Shown here one piece after another: positions 18,069 through 26,518 of a stretch of DNA of 34,649 nucleotides. This DNA comes from an uncultured Clostridia bacterium (GTDB taxonomy: Bacteria; Bacillota_I; Bacilli_A; RF39; UBA660). Both the position numbers and the translations under genes were made by a program. The notes beneath the pieces were generated by a model. It saw only the letters and a list, made by a program, of their open reading frames with translations, did no database searches and was not told the DNA's origin. The stretch lies in assembly GCA_948433435.1 (NCBI GenBank), contig CAOJDX010000016.1, positions 1-34,649 on the forward strand. Direction: 5' to 3'. Positions within the stretch are counted from its first letter, which is position 1; each line of letters starts with the position of its first letter.

Positions 18069-18747
18069 ATGTTCCTTTCGCTTTATTATTTACTAATCTT
18101 CCTTCTTTTAATGTAATTACTTGTTTTTTCATCTTATTTACAATTTCTTTATCATGAGTTACCACTAAAACGGTTGTTCCCCAATCTTTATTAATTTTTT
18201 CAATAATCTTCATAATTTCTATTGACATTTCTGGATCTAGATTTCCTGTTGGTTCATCGCATAAGAGCATTTTTGGATTATTGACAATAGCTCTTGCTAT
18301 GGCTACTCTTTGTTGTTCTCCACCAGACAATTGATCTGGGTAACTGTGTACTTTATTTTTAAGTCCTACTATTTCAAGAGCTTTCAATACTTTTACCCTT
18401 GTTTCTTGTTTTGTTGCTCCTATTACTTCCATGGCAAAAGCTACGTTTTCATAAACTGTTTGTTTAGGCAAAAGACGATAATCTTGGAAAACGATTCCTA
18501 ATTTTCTTCTTAGTTTGTATACTTTACTATTTCTTAATTTAGCAACATTAAGACCACCAACAATAATTTGACCCTTTGTTGGTTTTTCCTCACGGTATAG
18601 CATTTTCATTAAAGTACTTTTTCCGGAACCAGATCCTCCTATGATAAAGACAAAAGATCCTTTTTCAATATTTAAACTTAAATCATAAATTGCAGTAGTA
18701 CCATTTTTATATTGTTTTTTTACATTTTTTAATCTAATTATGTCCAC
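18049..18747 (-). CDS. ftsE: cell division ATP-binding protein FtsE
   Basis: FtsE is the ABC-type ATPase of the FtsEX complex. It has Walker A (GGSGSGKST), the Q-loop (FQDYRLLP), the signature LSGGEQQR, Walker B (MLLCDEPTGNLD) and the H-loop (VVTHD). I chose the GTG at 18747, not the longer frame from 18816. AAGGTGG (18763-18757) sits 9 bases before the GTG. The protein then begins (M)DIIRLKNVKKQY like other FtsE proteins. The promoter -10 at 18778-18773 would fall inside the longer frame. ATG 18756 is too close to the ribosome binding site. First gene of the ftsE-ftsX-M23 operon. Confidence 0.96.
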   Translation of the reverse strand: MDIIRLKNVKKQYKNGTTAIYDLSLNIEKGSFVFIIGGSGSGKSTLMKMLYREEKPTKGQIIVGGLNVAKLRNSKVYKLRRKLGIVFQDYRLLPKQTVYENVAFAMEVIGATKQETRVKVLKALEIVGLKNKVHSYPDQLSGGEQQRVAIARAIVNNPKMLLCDEPTGNLDPEMSIEIMKIIEKINKDWGTTVLVVTHDKEIVNKMKKQVITLKEGRLVNNKAKGTYDNENA

Positions 18748-18772
18748 TTTTATCATCCACCTTATCATGTAT

Positions 18773-18778
18773 ATTATA
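18773..18778 (-). promoter_or_regulatory. extended -10 promoter of the ftsEX operon
   Basis: TGATATAAT on the minus strand gives an extended -10 (TGn plus TATAAT at 18778-18773). The expected start of transcription lies about 18 bases before the GTG of ftsE. A poor -35 (TTTTGT) lies 17 bases upstream and overlaps the T tract of the preceding terminator. Confidence 0.6.
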
Positions 18779-18795
18779 TCACAAATTTCGACATA

Positions 18796-18826
18796 ACAAA
18801 AGACAATTATTACCAAAATAATTGCC
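18796..18826 (-). terminator. intrinsic terminator of the ClpX-like gene
   Basis: On the minus strand, GGCAATTATT (18826-18817) pairs with AATAATTGTC (18811-18802, one G-U pair) across a 5-base loop, followed by TTTTG. A perfect 10-bp palindrome CCTGATCAGG (18827-18836) lies just ahead of it. Confidence 0.75.
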
Positions 18827-18845
18827 CCTGATCAGGTATTAAAAA

Positions 18846-20489
18846 TTATCTTTTTTTTAACTGATATGTCTTGTTTGTTAGTTTTTCTTCTTTCTCTTTT
18901 GGAACTAATTGGTACTCTCTATTATCTTTTACTGTTTCTTTTGTTAAAATTACTTTTTCATATTTTCCGATGTTAAAGCATACCTCAGCAAAAGCTTGCC
19001 ATGTAGTATCTGAGATTATCTTTTTTATTCCTCTAGCTCCTGATTTGGATTCATAAGCTTTTTCAGAAAGAGCCTCTAAGTAATCTTCATCATATTCCAA
19101 AGTTACTCCTAATACCTTAAAATTATTCTCCTCTACCTTTAAAGGGGAATCTTTTGATAATAGAATTCTTTTCATGCTATCCATTGTTAAATCATTCATA
19201 TGAATAACAATGGGGCATCGACCCATTAATTCTTTAGGAATCATCGCTTTCTCTATAAAATCGTCAATATCTGGTTCTACTTTTTCTATATTCGCAGAAC
19301 TGGAAAAGCCGCAATTTTTTTGTTTTAAATTCCCATATACATCAATAAAAGCACCACCTATTATGACAAGCATATTACTAGTATTGATTACTTTAGAAGT
19401 AGTTGGAGTAACCATCTGTGTATTTTGACAAGCAGTATAACTTGATCCATCCATAAATTTAAGTAAACTATTTAAAACTCCCTGACCTGCTATATCTGAT
19501 TTTTTATTAGATCCTTTCTTATCAATTTCATCAAAATAGATTATAGCATTTTCTGTTCTTTTTATGTCTTTTTCACATTTTAAATATAATTCCCATAAAA
19601 CTTCCTCAATACTTCTTCCCGTATGCCCCACTGTTGTCAATTGAGTAGAATCTACACAAAGTAAATCTCTATTAATATTTTGTGCTATTAAATCCATTGT
19701 TAAGGTTTTTCCTACTCCTGTAGATCCAGTTAACAATATTCCCTTTTTTTCATTTCCATGGATTTCCATACGAATAATTTCTGTCAGTAATCGCAAGATA
19801 GGCTCATCTTGATCAATAACAGTTTCTTTTATCTTATTATATAGCGATGGCATATCTATAATATTTGACATTGACTCCTTTTTCTTCTCTTCTAACTTAA
19901 GAATATTTTCTTGCTGATTTATCTCTAATTTATTTTCTAGTACTTTTTTTAATTTAGTAAAATTTTCTATAGTAGCTGAGAACTCTTTATACATATCTTT
20001 TAGTTCTTCAATATTATACTTTTCATTTGTTATATCTGAGACTAAATTATCTAGACTTTCTAGTACCTCTCCATTATCTCCTATTAGTCTAACTTCAGTA
20101 TCTGTCTCTTCTTGTTCCTGATATATTATAGATTCTTTAATGTTAATCATTTGATAATTAACCTTTTGATTTTCAATTTTTACTATAAATACTATATCAA
20201 AGTAATAACTTAAATATTGATTTTTAAATTCTCCTATTGGTAGGTCATAATCTATCTCAAATAACTTCTTTAAGTCATCATATACTACGGCATTACAAAA
20301 AGCATATTCTTCTTCGGAATACAAAAGAGAGAGATCTGTAATTGCCAAATACTCAAAACCTGAATCATCTAAAAATGATTTTTGACTGTCATTATAAAAT
20401 CCTGAAATTACTTGAATTGGATGAAATATAAATATGTTTTCTCCTATTTTTGTTTTTTTCATTAAAGTTGCCAAATATGTATCATTCAT
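18846..20489 (-). CDS. ClpX-like AAA+ ATPase with an unusual N-terminal domain
   Basis: This protein of 547 aa has a ClpX-type AAA+ module in its second half. Visible parts are Walker A GSTGVGKT (~255-262), Walker B IIYFDEID (~316-323), a GGAF-containing sensor strand, arginine-finger region MGRCPIV (~422-428) and sensor-2 GARGIKK (~485). The first ~200 residues are not the ClpX zinc-binding domain. They are a different domain plus a coiled coil (~160-205). The pore-1 loop reads GHTG instead of GYVG (~288-291), so the substrate-gripping aromatic is absent. The loop where ClpX has IGF reads CGF (~393-395). It is therefore probably an unfoldase-like paralogue, and ClpP binding is uncertain. It has a good promoter and a terminator and forms a single-gene unit. 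ATG 20489 follows AGGGGGAAC. Confidence 0.88.
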   Translation of the reverse strand: MNDTYLATLMKKTKIGENIFIFHPIQVISGFYNDSQKSFLDDSGFEYLAITDLSLLYSEEEYAFCNAVVYDDLKKLFEIDYDLPIGEFKNQYLSYYFDIVFIVKIENQKVNYQMINIKESIIYQEQEETDTEVRLIGDNGEVLESLDNLVSDITNEKYNIEELKDMYKEFSATIENFTKLKKVLENKLEINQQENILKLEEKKKESMSNIIDMPSLYNKIKETVIDQDEPILRLLTEIIRMEIHGNEKKGILLTGSTGVGKTLTMDLIAQNINRDLLCVDSTQLTTVGHTGRSIEEVLWELYLKCEKDIKRTENAIIYFDEIDKKGSNKKSDIAGQGVLNSLLKFMDGSSYTACQNTQMVTPTTSKVINTSNMLVIIGGAFIDVYGNLKQKNCGFSSSANIEKVEPDIDDFIEKAMIPKELMGRCPIVIHMNDLTMDSMKRILLSKDSPLKVEENNFKVLGVTLEYDEDYLEALSEKAYESKSGARGIKKIISDTTWQAFAEVCFNIGKYEKVILTKETVKDNREYQLVPKEKEEKLTNKTYQLKKR

Positions 20490-20522
20490 TTTATTGTTCC
20501 CCCTGTCTAGAAATATGTGTTT

Positions 20523-20551
20523 ACTATAACTTTTTTATTAGAAACAGTCAA
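20523..20551 (-). promoter_or_regulatory. sigma-A promoter of the ClpX-like gene
   Basis: On the minus strand, TTGACT (20551-20546), a 17-base spacer, and TATAGT (20528-20523) lie 34 bases before the ATG at 20489. This is the best-matching promoter in the window. Confidence 0.85.
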
Positions 20552-20580
20552 TAAAAAAAATAAATATTCGCTAAAAATTA

Positions 20581-20739
20581 TTAGCTATTTTGAAGTAAAG
20601 AAACATTTTGTTTTTTATTTTTTTCTTTAAAATTTCTTGCTTGGCGAATGCCTTCTTCATTTAATTCCTCATGTTTGACATTATAAATTTTCTTTTTATT
20701 GGAATCACATTGCCCATGTCTTACTAAGTATATTTTCAT
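20581..20739 (-). pseudogene. truncated histidine phosphatase (phosphoglycerate mutase-like) gene
   Basis: A 52-codon frame from ATG 20739 (behind AAGAGG) begins MKIYLVRHGQCDSN and continues to LNEEGIRQARNFKEK. These are the catalytic RHG loop and the first helix of the histidine phosphatase/GpmB-like family, normally ~180-210 aa. After about residue 42 homology stops (NKKQNVSLLQNS, stop at 20581). The second catalytic His and the rest of the fold are missing in all frames before the promoter of the next gene. Start and ribosome binding site are intact, and a TATAAT lies at 20768-20763. It is most likely the remnant of a deletion. Confidence 0.8.
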
Positions 20740-20769
20740 GGTTGATTACCTCTTTTATTTTAATTATAA

Positions 20770-20799
20770 CAAAAAATAGGAGGTTTTGATTCCTATTTA
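20770..20799 (-). terminator. intrinsic terminator of the ydjGHI-like operon
   Basis: On the minus strand, AAATAGGA (20798-20791) pairs with TCCTATTT (20781-20774), and the T run extends to 20771. It lies directly after the SPFH-protein stop. Confidence 0.8.
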
Positions 20800-20807
20800 G
20801 ATAATTT

Positions 20808-21932
20808 TTAGTTTAATGGTTCTCCGCATTGATTGCAAAATTTTCCGCTTACTTCTTGATTTCCACATTTTGGACATGAAGCTTTTATTACTGGTTGTTG
20901 ATTATTATTAGCATATGGATCATAATTTGCAGTTTGTTGTGCATTATTTTGATTATTCATAACATTATTTGCTACTGCTCCCATCATACCACCTGCGGCC
21001 ATATTCATCATTCCTACTCCCATAAAACCATTAGCTGCTCCATTTGCATTGTTAGCTGCATCTACAACAGCAGTAGCATAAGCTCCTGTAAGAGTTCCTT
21101 GTTGCATAAATGAGTTTGATGATAATTCGTAATTGTCTATTTTTTTATTAGATTCTTCATCTAAAGTTACTGATTCCACAACAAAACCAACAATATTAAT
21201 TCCTCGATCTCTAATTGGTTGATCAAAAACTTTTTCATCCATCATTTTTTTGATTTCATCTGTACTACTTGGTAACTCTAAAACTGGTATTTTATGATTA
21301 GAATTTCCTAATTCGTTTAATACATTTTGGAAAGAACCTATTACTTCTGAACGCATTTGTTCTACAAGTTCATCTTTTCGATATTCATTTGCAGTTCCGG
21401 CTATTTTAGACATAAATACTGCTGGATCAGAGATCTTAAAAGTATATTTTCCAAAACATTTCACTTCTACTCTTAAAGGACTCATACTTCCTGTCATTTG
21501 GTTTGGAATAGGATGAGACCAGTCCTGAAATGGTATTGGTGCTGGAGTACCAAATTTGTTGTCCATAATCTCTTTAGCATTAATATAAAATACTGCTTGT
21601 TCTTTACTAGGACTTCCATTATAAACAAAACGATTCCACATTTCTTTAAAAACAGCTCCAAATTGACCTGCAAAAAAACTTGGAGAGGTTGAGGAATCAA
21701 AAGTATAAATTCCTTCTTCTGCTGTAGCATCTAAAATTCTACCACTTTCAAAAATAATGGCTATTTGACCAGGTGAAACCTGAATAGCACTATCTTTTGT
21801 AATAATTCCATTAGGAGTTGATACTCTTTTCATTAAAATATCTTGTCCTAAATCTTCACATTTTATATAATCTTTCCATTGATCATGTAGTGTACTTCCT
21901 ACTGATGATACTGCTGCTTTAATTAATCCCAT
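20808..21932 (-). CDS. SPFH/band-7 domain protein with C-terminal zinc ribbon (YdjI-like)
   Basis: This protein of 374 aa resembles the YdjI family (annotated in places as virion core protein/SPFH). An SPFH-type domain spans ~35-270. A Gly/Ala/Asn/Met-rich stretch follows (~285-345, GVGMMNMAAGGMMG). A zinc ribbon (CPKC...CNQCG) closes the protein. In Bacillus subtilis the relative belongs to the pspA-ydjGHI cell-envelope stress operon. Here the two upstream genes are the YdjH- and YdjG-like proteins in the same order, so a shared membrane-associated complex is likely. No transmembrane segment is obvious. ATG 21932 follows AAGAGGTAAAATA. Confidence 0.88.
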   Translation of the reverse strand: MGLIKAAVSSVGSTLHDQWKDYIKCEDLGQDILMKRVSTPNGIITKDSAIQVSPGQIAIIFESGRILDATAEEGIYTFDSSTSPSFFAGQFGAVFKEMWNRFVYNGSPSKEQAVFYINAKEIMDNKFGTPAPIPFQDWSHPIPNQMTGSMSPLRVEVKCFGKYTFKISDPAVFMSKIAGTANEYRKDELVEQMRSEVIGSFQNVLNELGNSNHKIPVLELPSSTDEIKKMMDEKVFDQPIRDRGINIVGFVVESVTLDEESNKKIDNYELSSNSFMQQGTLTGAYATAVVDAANNANGAANGFMGVGMMNMAAGGMMGAVANNVMNNQNNAQQTANYDPYANNNQQPVIKASCPKCGNQEVSGKFCNQCGEPLN

Positions 21933-21959
21933 ATTATTTTACCTCTTTTCTTTTATTAA

Positions 21960-22826
21960 TTAAAATCTATGACCACCACCGCCATGACTTCTTCCACTAC
22001 TACCTGAGTGAGTTGATGAACCACTACTTGATGAGTGATTTATAGCATGCCTTACGGTATTGGTTGATACTAGTATTTCTCCTATATTTTTCATAGAAAC
22101 ACTATCTTTATTTAAGTATTCTCTAGCTGTTGTTTTTTTTCTTACCAATTTATTTTTATTGATTAATATCACCATGATAATTATTGTTATTATTAGTGAT
22201 ATGATAATTGAATAACAAATAGTTGTGGTAAGATTTTTTTGATCTTGTTTTCCTGGTAAACCACTTTTGGCATAATCTCCAATGATTTGAATATATTGCA
22301 ATACTCCTTGATAATAGTTTTGATTAGTCATATATTGATAAACTTGTTCTAGAGCTTTATTAATACGATAATCATTATACATGTTAATTGCTGCTCCAGT
22401 CGTTGTCATATAGATTTCTCTATTATCCATATCAATCAAAAATAGTAGACCGTCTTTGGTATTATTGAAACCAAAATTATTATAATCATAAAAATCATCA
22501 GCATATTCTCTAGGAGAAGATTTATTATTTTGACTAATTGTTACTAAAGCTAAATCTAGCTGATAAGAATCTATATACTGACTTATTTTTTGATATAATT
22601 TTTGCTCTTCTTCTTCCGTAAATAGATCAGCAAAGTCATAAATTTTCTCTTTTTCGTCAATAGCTGGCGTTGATAATATATTATTTTTATTGGATTCTGT
22701 TATTTTAATATCACTTGATATTAAATAATTCTCTTCTGTTCTTTCTTTTGTATTTGTACTGGCAAAAACAGGTGTTATGTTAATCATTAGGGATAGCAAC
22801 CCTATTAATATTATTTTCTTCTTCAT
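21960..22826 (-). CDS. TPM-domain membrane protein (YdjH/YgcG-like)
   Basis: This protein of 288 aa has a signal peptide (MKKKIILIGLL to FAS), then a TPM/YgcG-type domain (~45-185: YDFADLFTEEEEQKLYQKI, GLLFLIDMDNREIYMTTTG), one membrane helix (~207-230) and a basic, Ser/Gly-rich tail ending SHGGGGHRF. The tail resembles those of other TPM proteins. I prefer ATG 22826. The longer frame would need a TTG at 22841 inside the previous gene. It begins just after the stop of the YdjG-like gene. It is the middle gene of the ydjG-ydjH-ydjI-like set. Confidence 0.88.
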   Translation of the reverse strand: MKKKIILIGLLSLMINITPVFASTNTKERTEENYLISSDIKITESNKNNILSTPAIDEKEKIYDFADLFTEEEEQKLYQKISQYIDSYQLDLALVTISQNNKSSPREYADDFYDYNNFGFNNTKDGLLFLIDMDNREIYMTTTGAAINMYNDYRINKALEQVYQYMTNQNYYQGVLQYIQIIGDYAKSGLPGKQDQKNLTTTICYSIIISLIITIIIMVILINKNKLVRKKTTAREYLNKDSVSMKNIGEILVSTNTVRHAINHSSSSGSSTHSGSSGRSHGGGGHRF

Positions 22827-22830
22827 CTCA

Positions 22831-23886
22831 TTACCCCACAAACCATAATATTAGAAAAGAAAGTACTGCTATTATGATAAATAGAAATACAGATATCAAT
22901 ATTGTCTTACCAATATCTAATGGTATTTCTCCAACAATTTTTCCTGTTTGACCATTCATAGCAAAGGTATAATTTTTTTCTTTATATTTTACATTAACCA
23001 TCCATACTGGTAATAAAATGTAATCATTTTGAATTTCATCTATTTTTAATGCATTACTAGTAGGTATTTTAGTTTGATGATAAACCGATTCTCTAGCAAT
23101 ATCTACTGCTGTATTCATCGCTCTTGTTTTAGCTCTCTTAATCCCAATATCACTTTCAACATCGTACTTTTCAGCTAAAAATCCTGATAAATAAGCATGA
23201 TTGTAATCTACTAAATCTTTGTATTGAAAGGGCTCTATTGAATCCATTAAATCATCATCAAACCTAGATGAAGCATCTACTAATATATTATCAAAATTCA
23301 TACTGGCTTCTCTTTTGGATAAATATGTATCTGTTTTTGTATATTGATAGTTATAATCACTCCACGTTTTGATGTCAGTTGCATTAAAATCAATATTTCC
23401 AGTCACCTTTAAATCAAAAGTCCAGAAAGGAATATAAACCCCTGTTATTTTTTCAATATTTTTTTGATCATTGAAAAATTTTGGCATTAGAGGTCTATTT
23501 TTAGAGATATTTTTAAAGGCATCAATTGCTTCTTCTTTTACTTTTTTAAAAGGAATTATTCTTGTTGGCATTCTACCTTCAGTTATTTTATTCTTTAAAA
23601 TGGCAGTATTCCCACAATATACACAAAAAGCGGCTGTTGTAGCTTCATCAGCTATTACTTCTGCACCACAACTTTTACATCGATATATATCAAGCCCTGC
23701 TAATTTTTTTTCTTTTTTAAAAGTTTCATTCTTACTATTAACCTCTTTACTACTAGCATTATTATAGTTTTGCATTTCTTCTAATGAAAATTTACTACCA
23801 CAATATTCACAATCCCATTTTTGGTTTTTCGGATTAAAAGTAATTTTTGCACCACAAGATGGACATTTATTGTCCAAAACTTCCAC
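22831..23886 (-). CDS. double zinc-ribbon membrane protein (YdjG-like)
   Basis: This protein of 351 aa carries a TFIIB-type zinc ribbon (CPSCG...CEYCG, ~8-31) and a second ribbon (CKSCG...CVYCG, ~74-94). A ~200-residue domain of mixed strand and helix follows, and a C-terminal membrane helix ends it (~327-350, TILISVFLFIIIAVLSFLIL). The start is GTG 23886, placed by AAGAGGGGAAG upstream. It heads the three-gene YdjG-YdjH-YdjI-like operon. An extended -10 (TGATATACT) lies about 35 bases upstream of the GTG. No pspA homologue is adjacent in the window. Confidence 0.86.
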   Translation of the reverse strand: MEVLDNKCPSCGAKITFNPKNQKWDCEYCGSKFSLEEMQNYNNASSKEVNSKNETFKKEKKLAGLDIYRCKSCGAEVIADEATTAAFCVYCGNTAILKNKITEGRMPTRIIPFKKVKEEAIDAFKNISKNRPLMPKFFNDQKNIEKITGVYIPFWTFDLKVTGNIDFNATDIKTWSDYNYQYTKTDTYLSKREASMNFDNILVDASSRFDDDLMDSIEPFQYKDLVDYNHAYLSGFLAEKYDVESDIGIKRAKTRAMNTAVDIARESVYHQTKIPTSNALKIDEIQNDYILLPVWMVNVKYKEKNYTFAMNGQTGKIVGEIPLDIGKTILISVFLFIIIAVLSFLILWFVG

Positions 23887-23966
23887 TTTATCACTTCCCC
23901 TCTTGACTTGTTATCAGTATATCATAAATTATCAATTTTATTTACATAAATATTATACTTTTATCT

Positions 23967-24665
23967 TTAATATCTAATTATGTCATTACAGATCCAAACC
24001 CTTTTTGCTACTTCTATATTAGGTGTTCCACAATAAGCACACTTTTGAGTTAGTGATGATTTTAAGGGAGATCCACAGTTAGGGCAATTTATCTCTAAAA
24101 CTTTTTTTGACTCTGGTACTTTGGACGAATCAATTACATATATAAATTCTAATTTATATCTATCCTGTATTTTTCTTTTTATTCCCATATTTTCTTGATA
24201 AAAATATTCTAAACTACTTCCAAGATAAATGGTTGCTGTAGCTTGACTCTTCTCATATTTACTTAATACTGTTTTATGAAACTTAACTGAACTATAAGAA
24301 ATTCTTTTATTTTTTAATTCACTTATTTTACTATCTGCATAAGCTTTTATCTTTTCATTCTTTAAATTACTACTATCTTTCTTTTGTATTGCATTGAGAA
24401 AATCTAATATTAGTTTTTCACTCATTCTTTTTAATTCATTAATATTAACATTAGGAAAATCTTTCTTTACTCTTTCTAAATACACACAATCCATACTAGA
24501 TAAAGATTTTGGTAAATCTTCATTTTCCAGTTCCGTTTTTTCGATTATTTGTTGAATTGAAGAAAAGCCATAGGCTCTCATTATTTTTTTTATTTTATTT
24601 TTTATATATAAATAGCTTACTAATATAAAAATAATTAAAATTAGTACTCCTATTAGAAATGGCAT
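23967..24665 (-). CDS. membrane-anchored Tim44-like domain protein with zinc ribbon
   Basis: This protein of 232 aa starts with an N-terminal membrane helix (residues ~2-24). A helical stretch follows, then a Tim44-like/NTF2-like fold region (~65-180, with YKLEFIYVIDSS), and a C-terminal zinc ribbon (CPNCGSPLKSSLTQKCAYCG, ~196-215). The combination recalls small membrane proteins found near YdjG/YdjI-type genes, so a role in the same envelope-associated process is plausible but unproven. ATG 24665 follows AGGAAGTGATTTT. Confidence 0.78.
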   Translation of the reverse strand: MPFLIGVLILIIFILVSYLYIKNKIKKIMRAYGFSSIQQIIEKTELENEDLPKSLSSMDCVYLERVKKDFPNVNINELKRMSEKLILDFLNAIQKKDSSNLKNEKIKAYADSKISELKNKRISYSSVKFHKTVLSKYEKSQATATIYLGSSLEYFYQENMGIKRKIQDRYKLEFIYVIDSSKVPESKKVLEINCPNCGSPLKSSLTQKCAYCGTPNIEVAKRVWICNDIIRY

Positions 24666-24754
24666 AAAATCACTTCCTATTAATATTTTAACACTTTTCG
24701 TCTTGTTTTAAAAGTTTTCTAAATATCAATTTTGGTATAGTATATACAAGTATG

Positions 24755-24784
24755 CAAAAAAATAGAATGAGTTCATTCTATTTT
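24755..24784 (-). terminator. intrinsic terminator of the prfB-yitT-yitT operon
   Basis: On the minus strand, AAAATAGAATGA pairs with TCATTCTATTTT across a 2-base centre, and the T run continues to 24755. The stem includes the TAG stop of the second YitT gene. Confidence 0.88.
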
Positions 24785-25650
24785 CCTCCCTTTACCTCAT
24801 AGGCATCATTTACTAGATAAAAGACTTGTGGATCTAATAACTTAATACTTTCTGTTACTTTAAAATACTCTCTTGTTGGAATAATTGTTAAAATTAGTTC
24901 TCTTTTTTTATCTAAAAAACCACCTTTTACATTAAATAATGTAGCAGTATGCTTCATATCTTTAATTAAAAAGTCTTTGATTACCTTTTCCTTAGAAGTA
25001 AGAATATAAAGTGCCTTATTTTTGGCTGTTCCTAATATGACTTTATCAACAATCATACTATTAATAAAAATTATGATCACAGCATACATAATCATTGTCG
25101 TACCAAAAATAGTACTTCCAAAAATTATAATGATCAAATTAATGATAAAGTTAGATTTTCCCATTGGTATGTGGTAATACTCATATAATATTTGACTAAT
25201 AATGGGAAGCCCTCCATTACTAAAGCCAGTTTTGTATAGCATTCCATTTGCCATTCCACTGATTACTCCAATAAAAATCGAAATTACTAATAAATCCGAC
25301 ATATCTATATATATATTCTTGGTTAAGTAACTGGTAAGTTGGACTAGAGCTGGATAGGCAAATGTTGCAATTAATGTTCCTTTAGTCCTATTTTTACCAA
25401 GAAAAAAGTAGCTTAAAAGTAACATTATTGCCGATATTACAAAAATTGTAAAAGAAGGATTTATTTTATTAACATAGTTATTGATGACAGCAAGACCATT
25501 TACTCCTCCCATTACTATTTTTGTAGGTTGCAAAAGTAAATTATATAATAAAGCGGATATTAGAAGAGAAATGATCATTATTAAATATCTCGATATATTA
25601 CTTCTATCCGCATTTTCAATTATTTTTTTATCAATTGTTCTTTTATCCAT
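24778..25650 (-). CDS. YitT family membrane protein (second copy)
   Basis: This integral membrane protein of 290 aa has about five to six hydrophobic segments (residues ~20-195), followed by the cytoplasmic DUF2179 domain (~225-288, with GGFLDKKRELILTIIPTREYF and LDPQVFYLVNDAYEV). Its function is unknown, and a transport role is usually assumed. Its ATG shares the A of the preceding TAA stop (TAATG), with AGGAGG upstream, so it is translationally coupled to the first YitT gene. The two are paralogues in tandem. Confidence 0.93.
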   Translation of the reverse strand: MDKRTIDKKIIENADRSNISRYLIMIISLLISALLYNLLLQPTKIVMGGVNGLAVINNYVNKINPSFTIFVISAIMLLLSYFFLGKNRTKGTLIATFAYPALVQLTSYLTKNIYIDMSDLLVISIFIGVISGMANGMLYKTGFSNGGLPIISQILYEYYHIPMGKSNFIINLIIIIFGSTIFGTTMIMYAVIIIFINSMIVDKVILGTAKNKALYILTSKEKVIKDFLIKDMKHTATLFNVKGGFLDKKRELILTIIPTREYFKVTESIKLLDPQVFYLVNDAYEVKGGK

Positions 25651-26516
25651 TAGGCACCTCCTACTACTTGGTAGGCATCGGTTACTACAAAGAAGGCATT
25701 AGGATCAATTTCATTAATTCCTTCTTTAAAACGATAATACTCTTTAGTTGGTAACACACACATTAAGACAGTTTCCTTTTTTTGTGCAAAACCACCTTTA
25801 GCACTTAATTCTGTTACACTATGTTTTAAATTTTTTATAATATATTCTTTAATTTTTTGATCTTCTTTGGTAATAATATAAAATGCTTTAGAATCCGATA
25901 TTCCTAATATAACTCTATCAGTAATATAACTAATGATATATAAAAGTAATAGAGCATACATAATTTTATTAATACCAAAAGCTAAACCACTTAACAAAAC
26001 AATTGTTCCGTCACTAAAATACATGGCATTACCAATACTTACTTTACAATATTTTGAAATGATTTGATTAATAATATCTGTTCCACCTAGACTGAAACCA
26101 GCTTTAAAAATCAATCCTGATCCAAATCCCTGAATAATTCCTGAAAAAATAACTGCTAATAATAAAACAGAAGTATCGAGATCTAAAATAGAATTAATAT
26201 TTTGGGTTAATTTAATAAAGACAGGAAATAGTAAACTTCCTAAAACTGAGTGCATTGTTTTTTCTTTTCCTAAAGCAAAATAGCTAATGATTAAAAGAAG
26301 AATATCTACTATTAAAATAAAAAGTGAAGTGTCTATTTTAAAAACATGATGAATAATAATCGATAATCCACTGATTCCACCTGGAACTAAGTTGTTAGGT
26401 GAACAAAAGAGATTAAAAGCTATAGCCGCTAAGAGTGAACCAATAATTAATTCAAAATATCTTTTTAACTTTCCTTTTTGATATATTTTTTTTAAAATAT
26501 TATTATTTTCTGACAT
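25650..26516 (-). CDS. YitT family membrane protein (first copy)
   Basis: This protein of 288 aa has the same architecture as the downstream copy: membrane segments over ~20-195 with the conserved SPNNLVPGGISGLSIII-like first loop and FKAGFSLGGTDIINQI, then a DUF2179 domain (~222-286, FAQKKETVLMCVLPTKEYY...DPNAFFVVTDAYQV). The start codon lies only a few bases from the prfB stop. Its ribosome binding site (AGGGGAG) is part of the last prfB codons, which shows tight coupling. Confidence 0.93.
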   Translation of the reverse strand: MSENNNILKKIYQKGKLKRYFELIIGSLLAAIAFNLFCSPNNLVPGGISGLSIIIHHVFKIDTSLFILIVDILLLIISYFALGKEKTMHSVLGSLLFPVFIKLTQNINSILDLDTSVLLLAVIFSGIIQGFGSGLIFKAGFSLGGTDIINQIISKYCKVSIGNAMYFSDGTIVLLSGLAFGINKIMYALLLLYIISYITDRVILGISDSKAFYIITKEDQKIKEYIIKNLKHSVTELSAKGGFAQKKETVLMCVLPTKEYYRFKEGINEIDPNAFFVVTDAYQVVGGA

Positions 26517-26518
26517 AT

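Noticed and set aside
18748..18816. Longer FtsE N-terminus starting at 18816
   Set aside because: The extension lies across the likely promoter and has no similarity to FtsE. The GTG at 18747 has a well-placed AAGGTGG site.
20895..21113. Plus-strand Ile/Ser/Cys-rich frame opposite the SPFH gene
   Set aside because: It is the antisense of the Asn/Met/Gly/Ala-rich tail of the SPFH protein and has no supporting signals.
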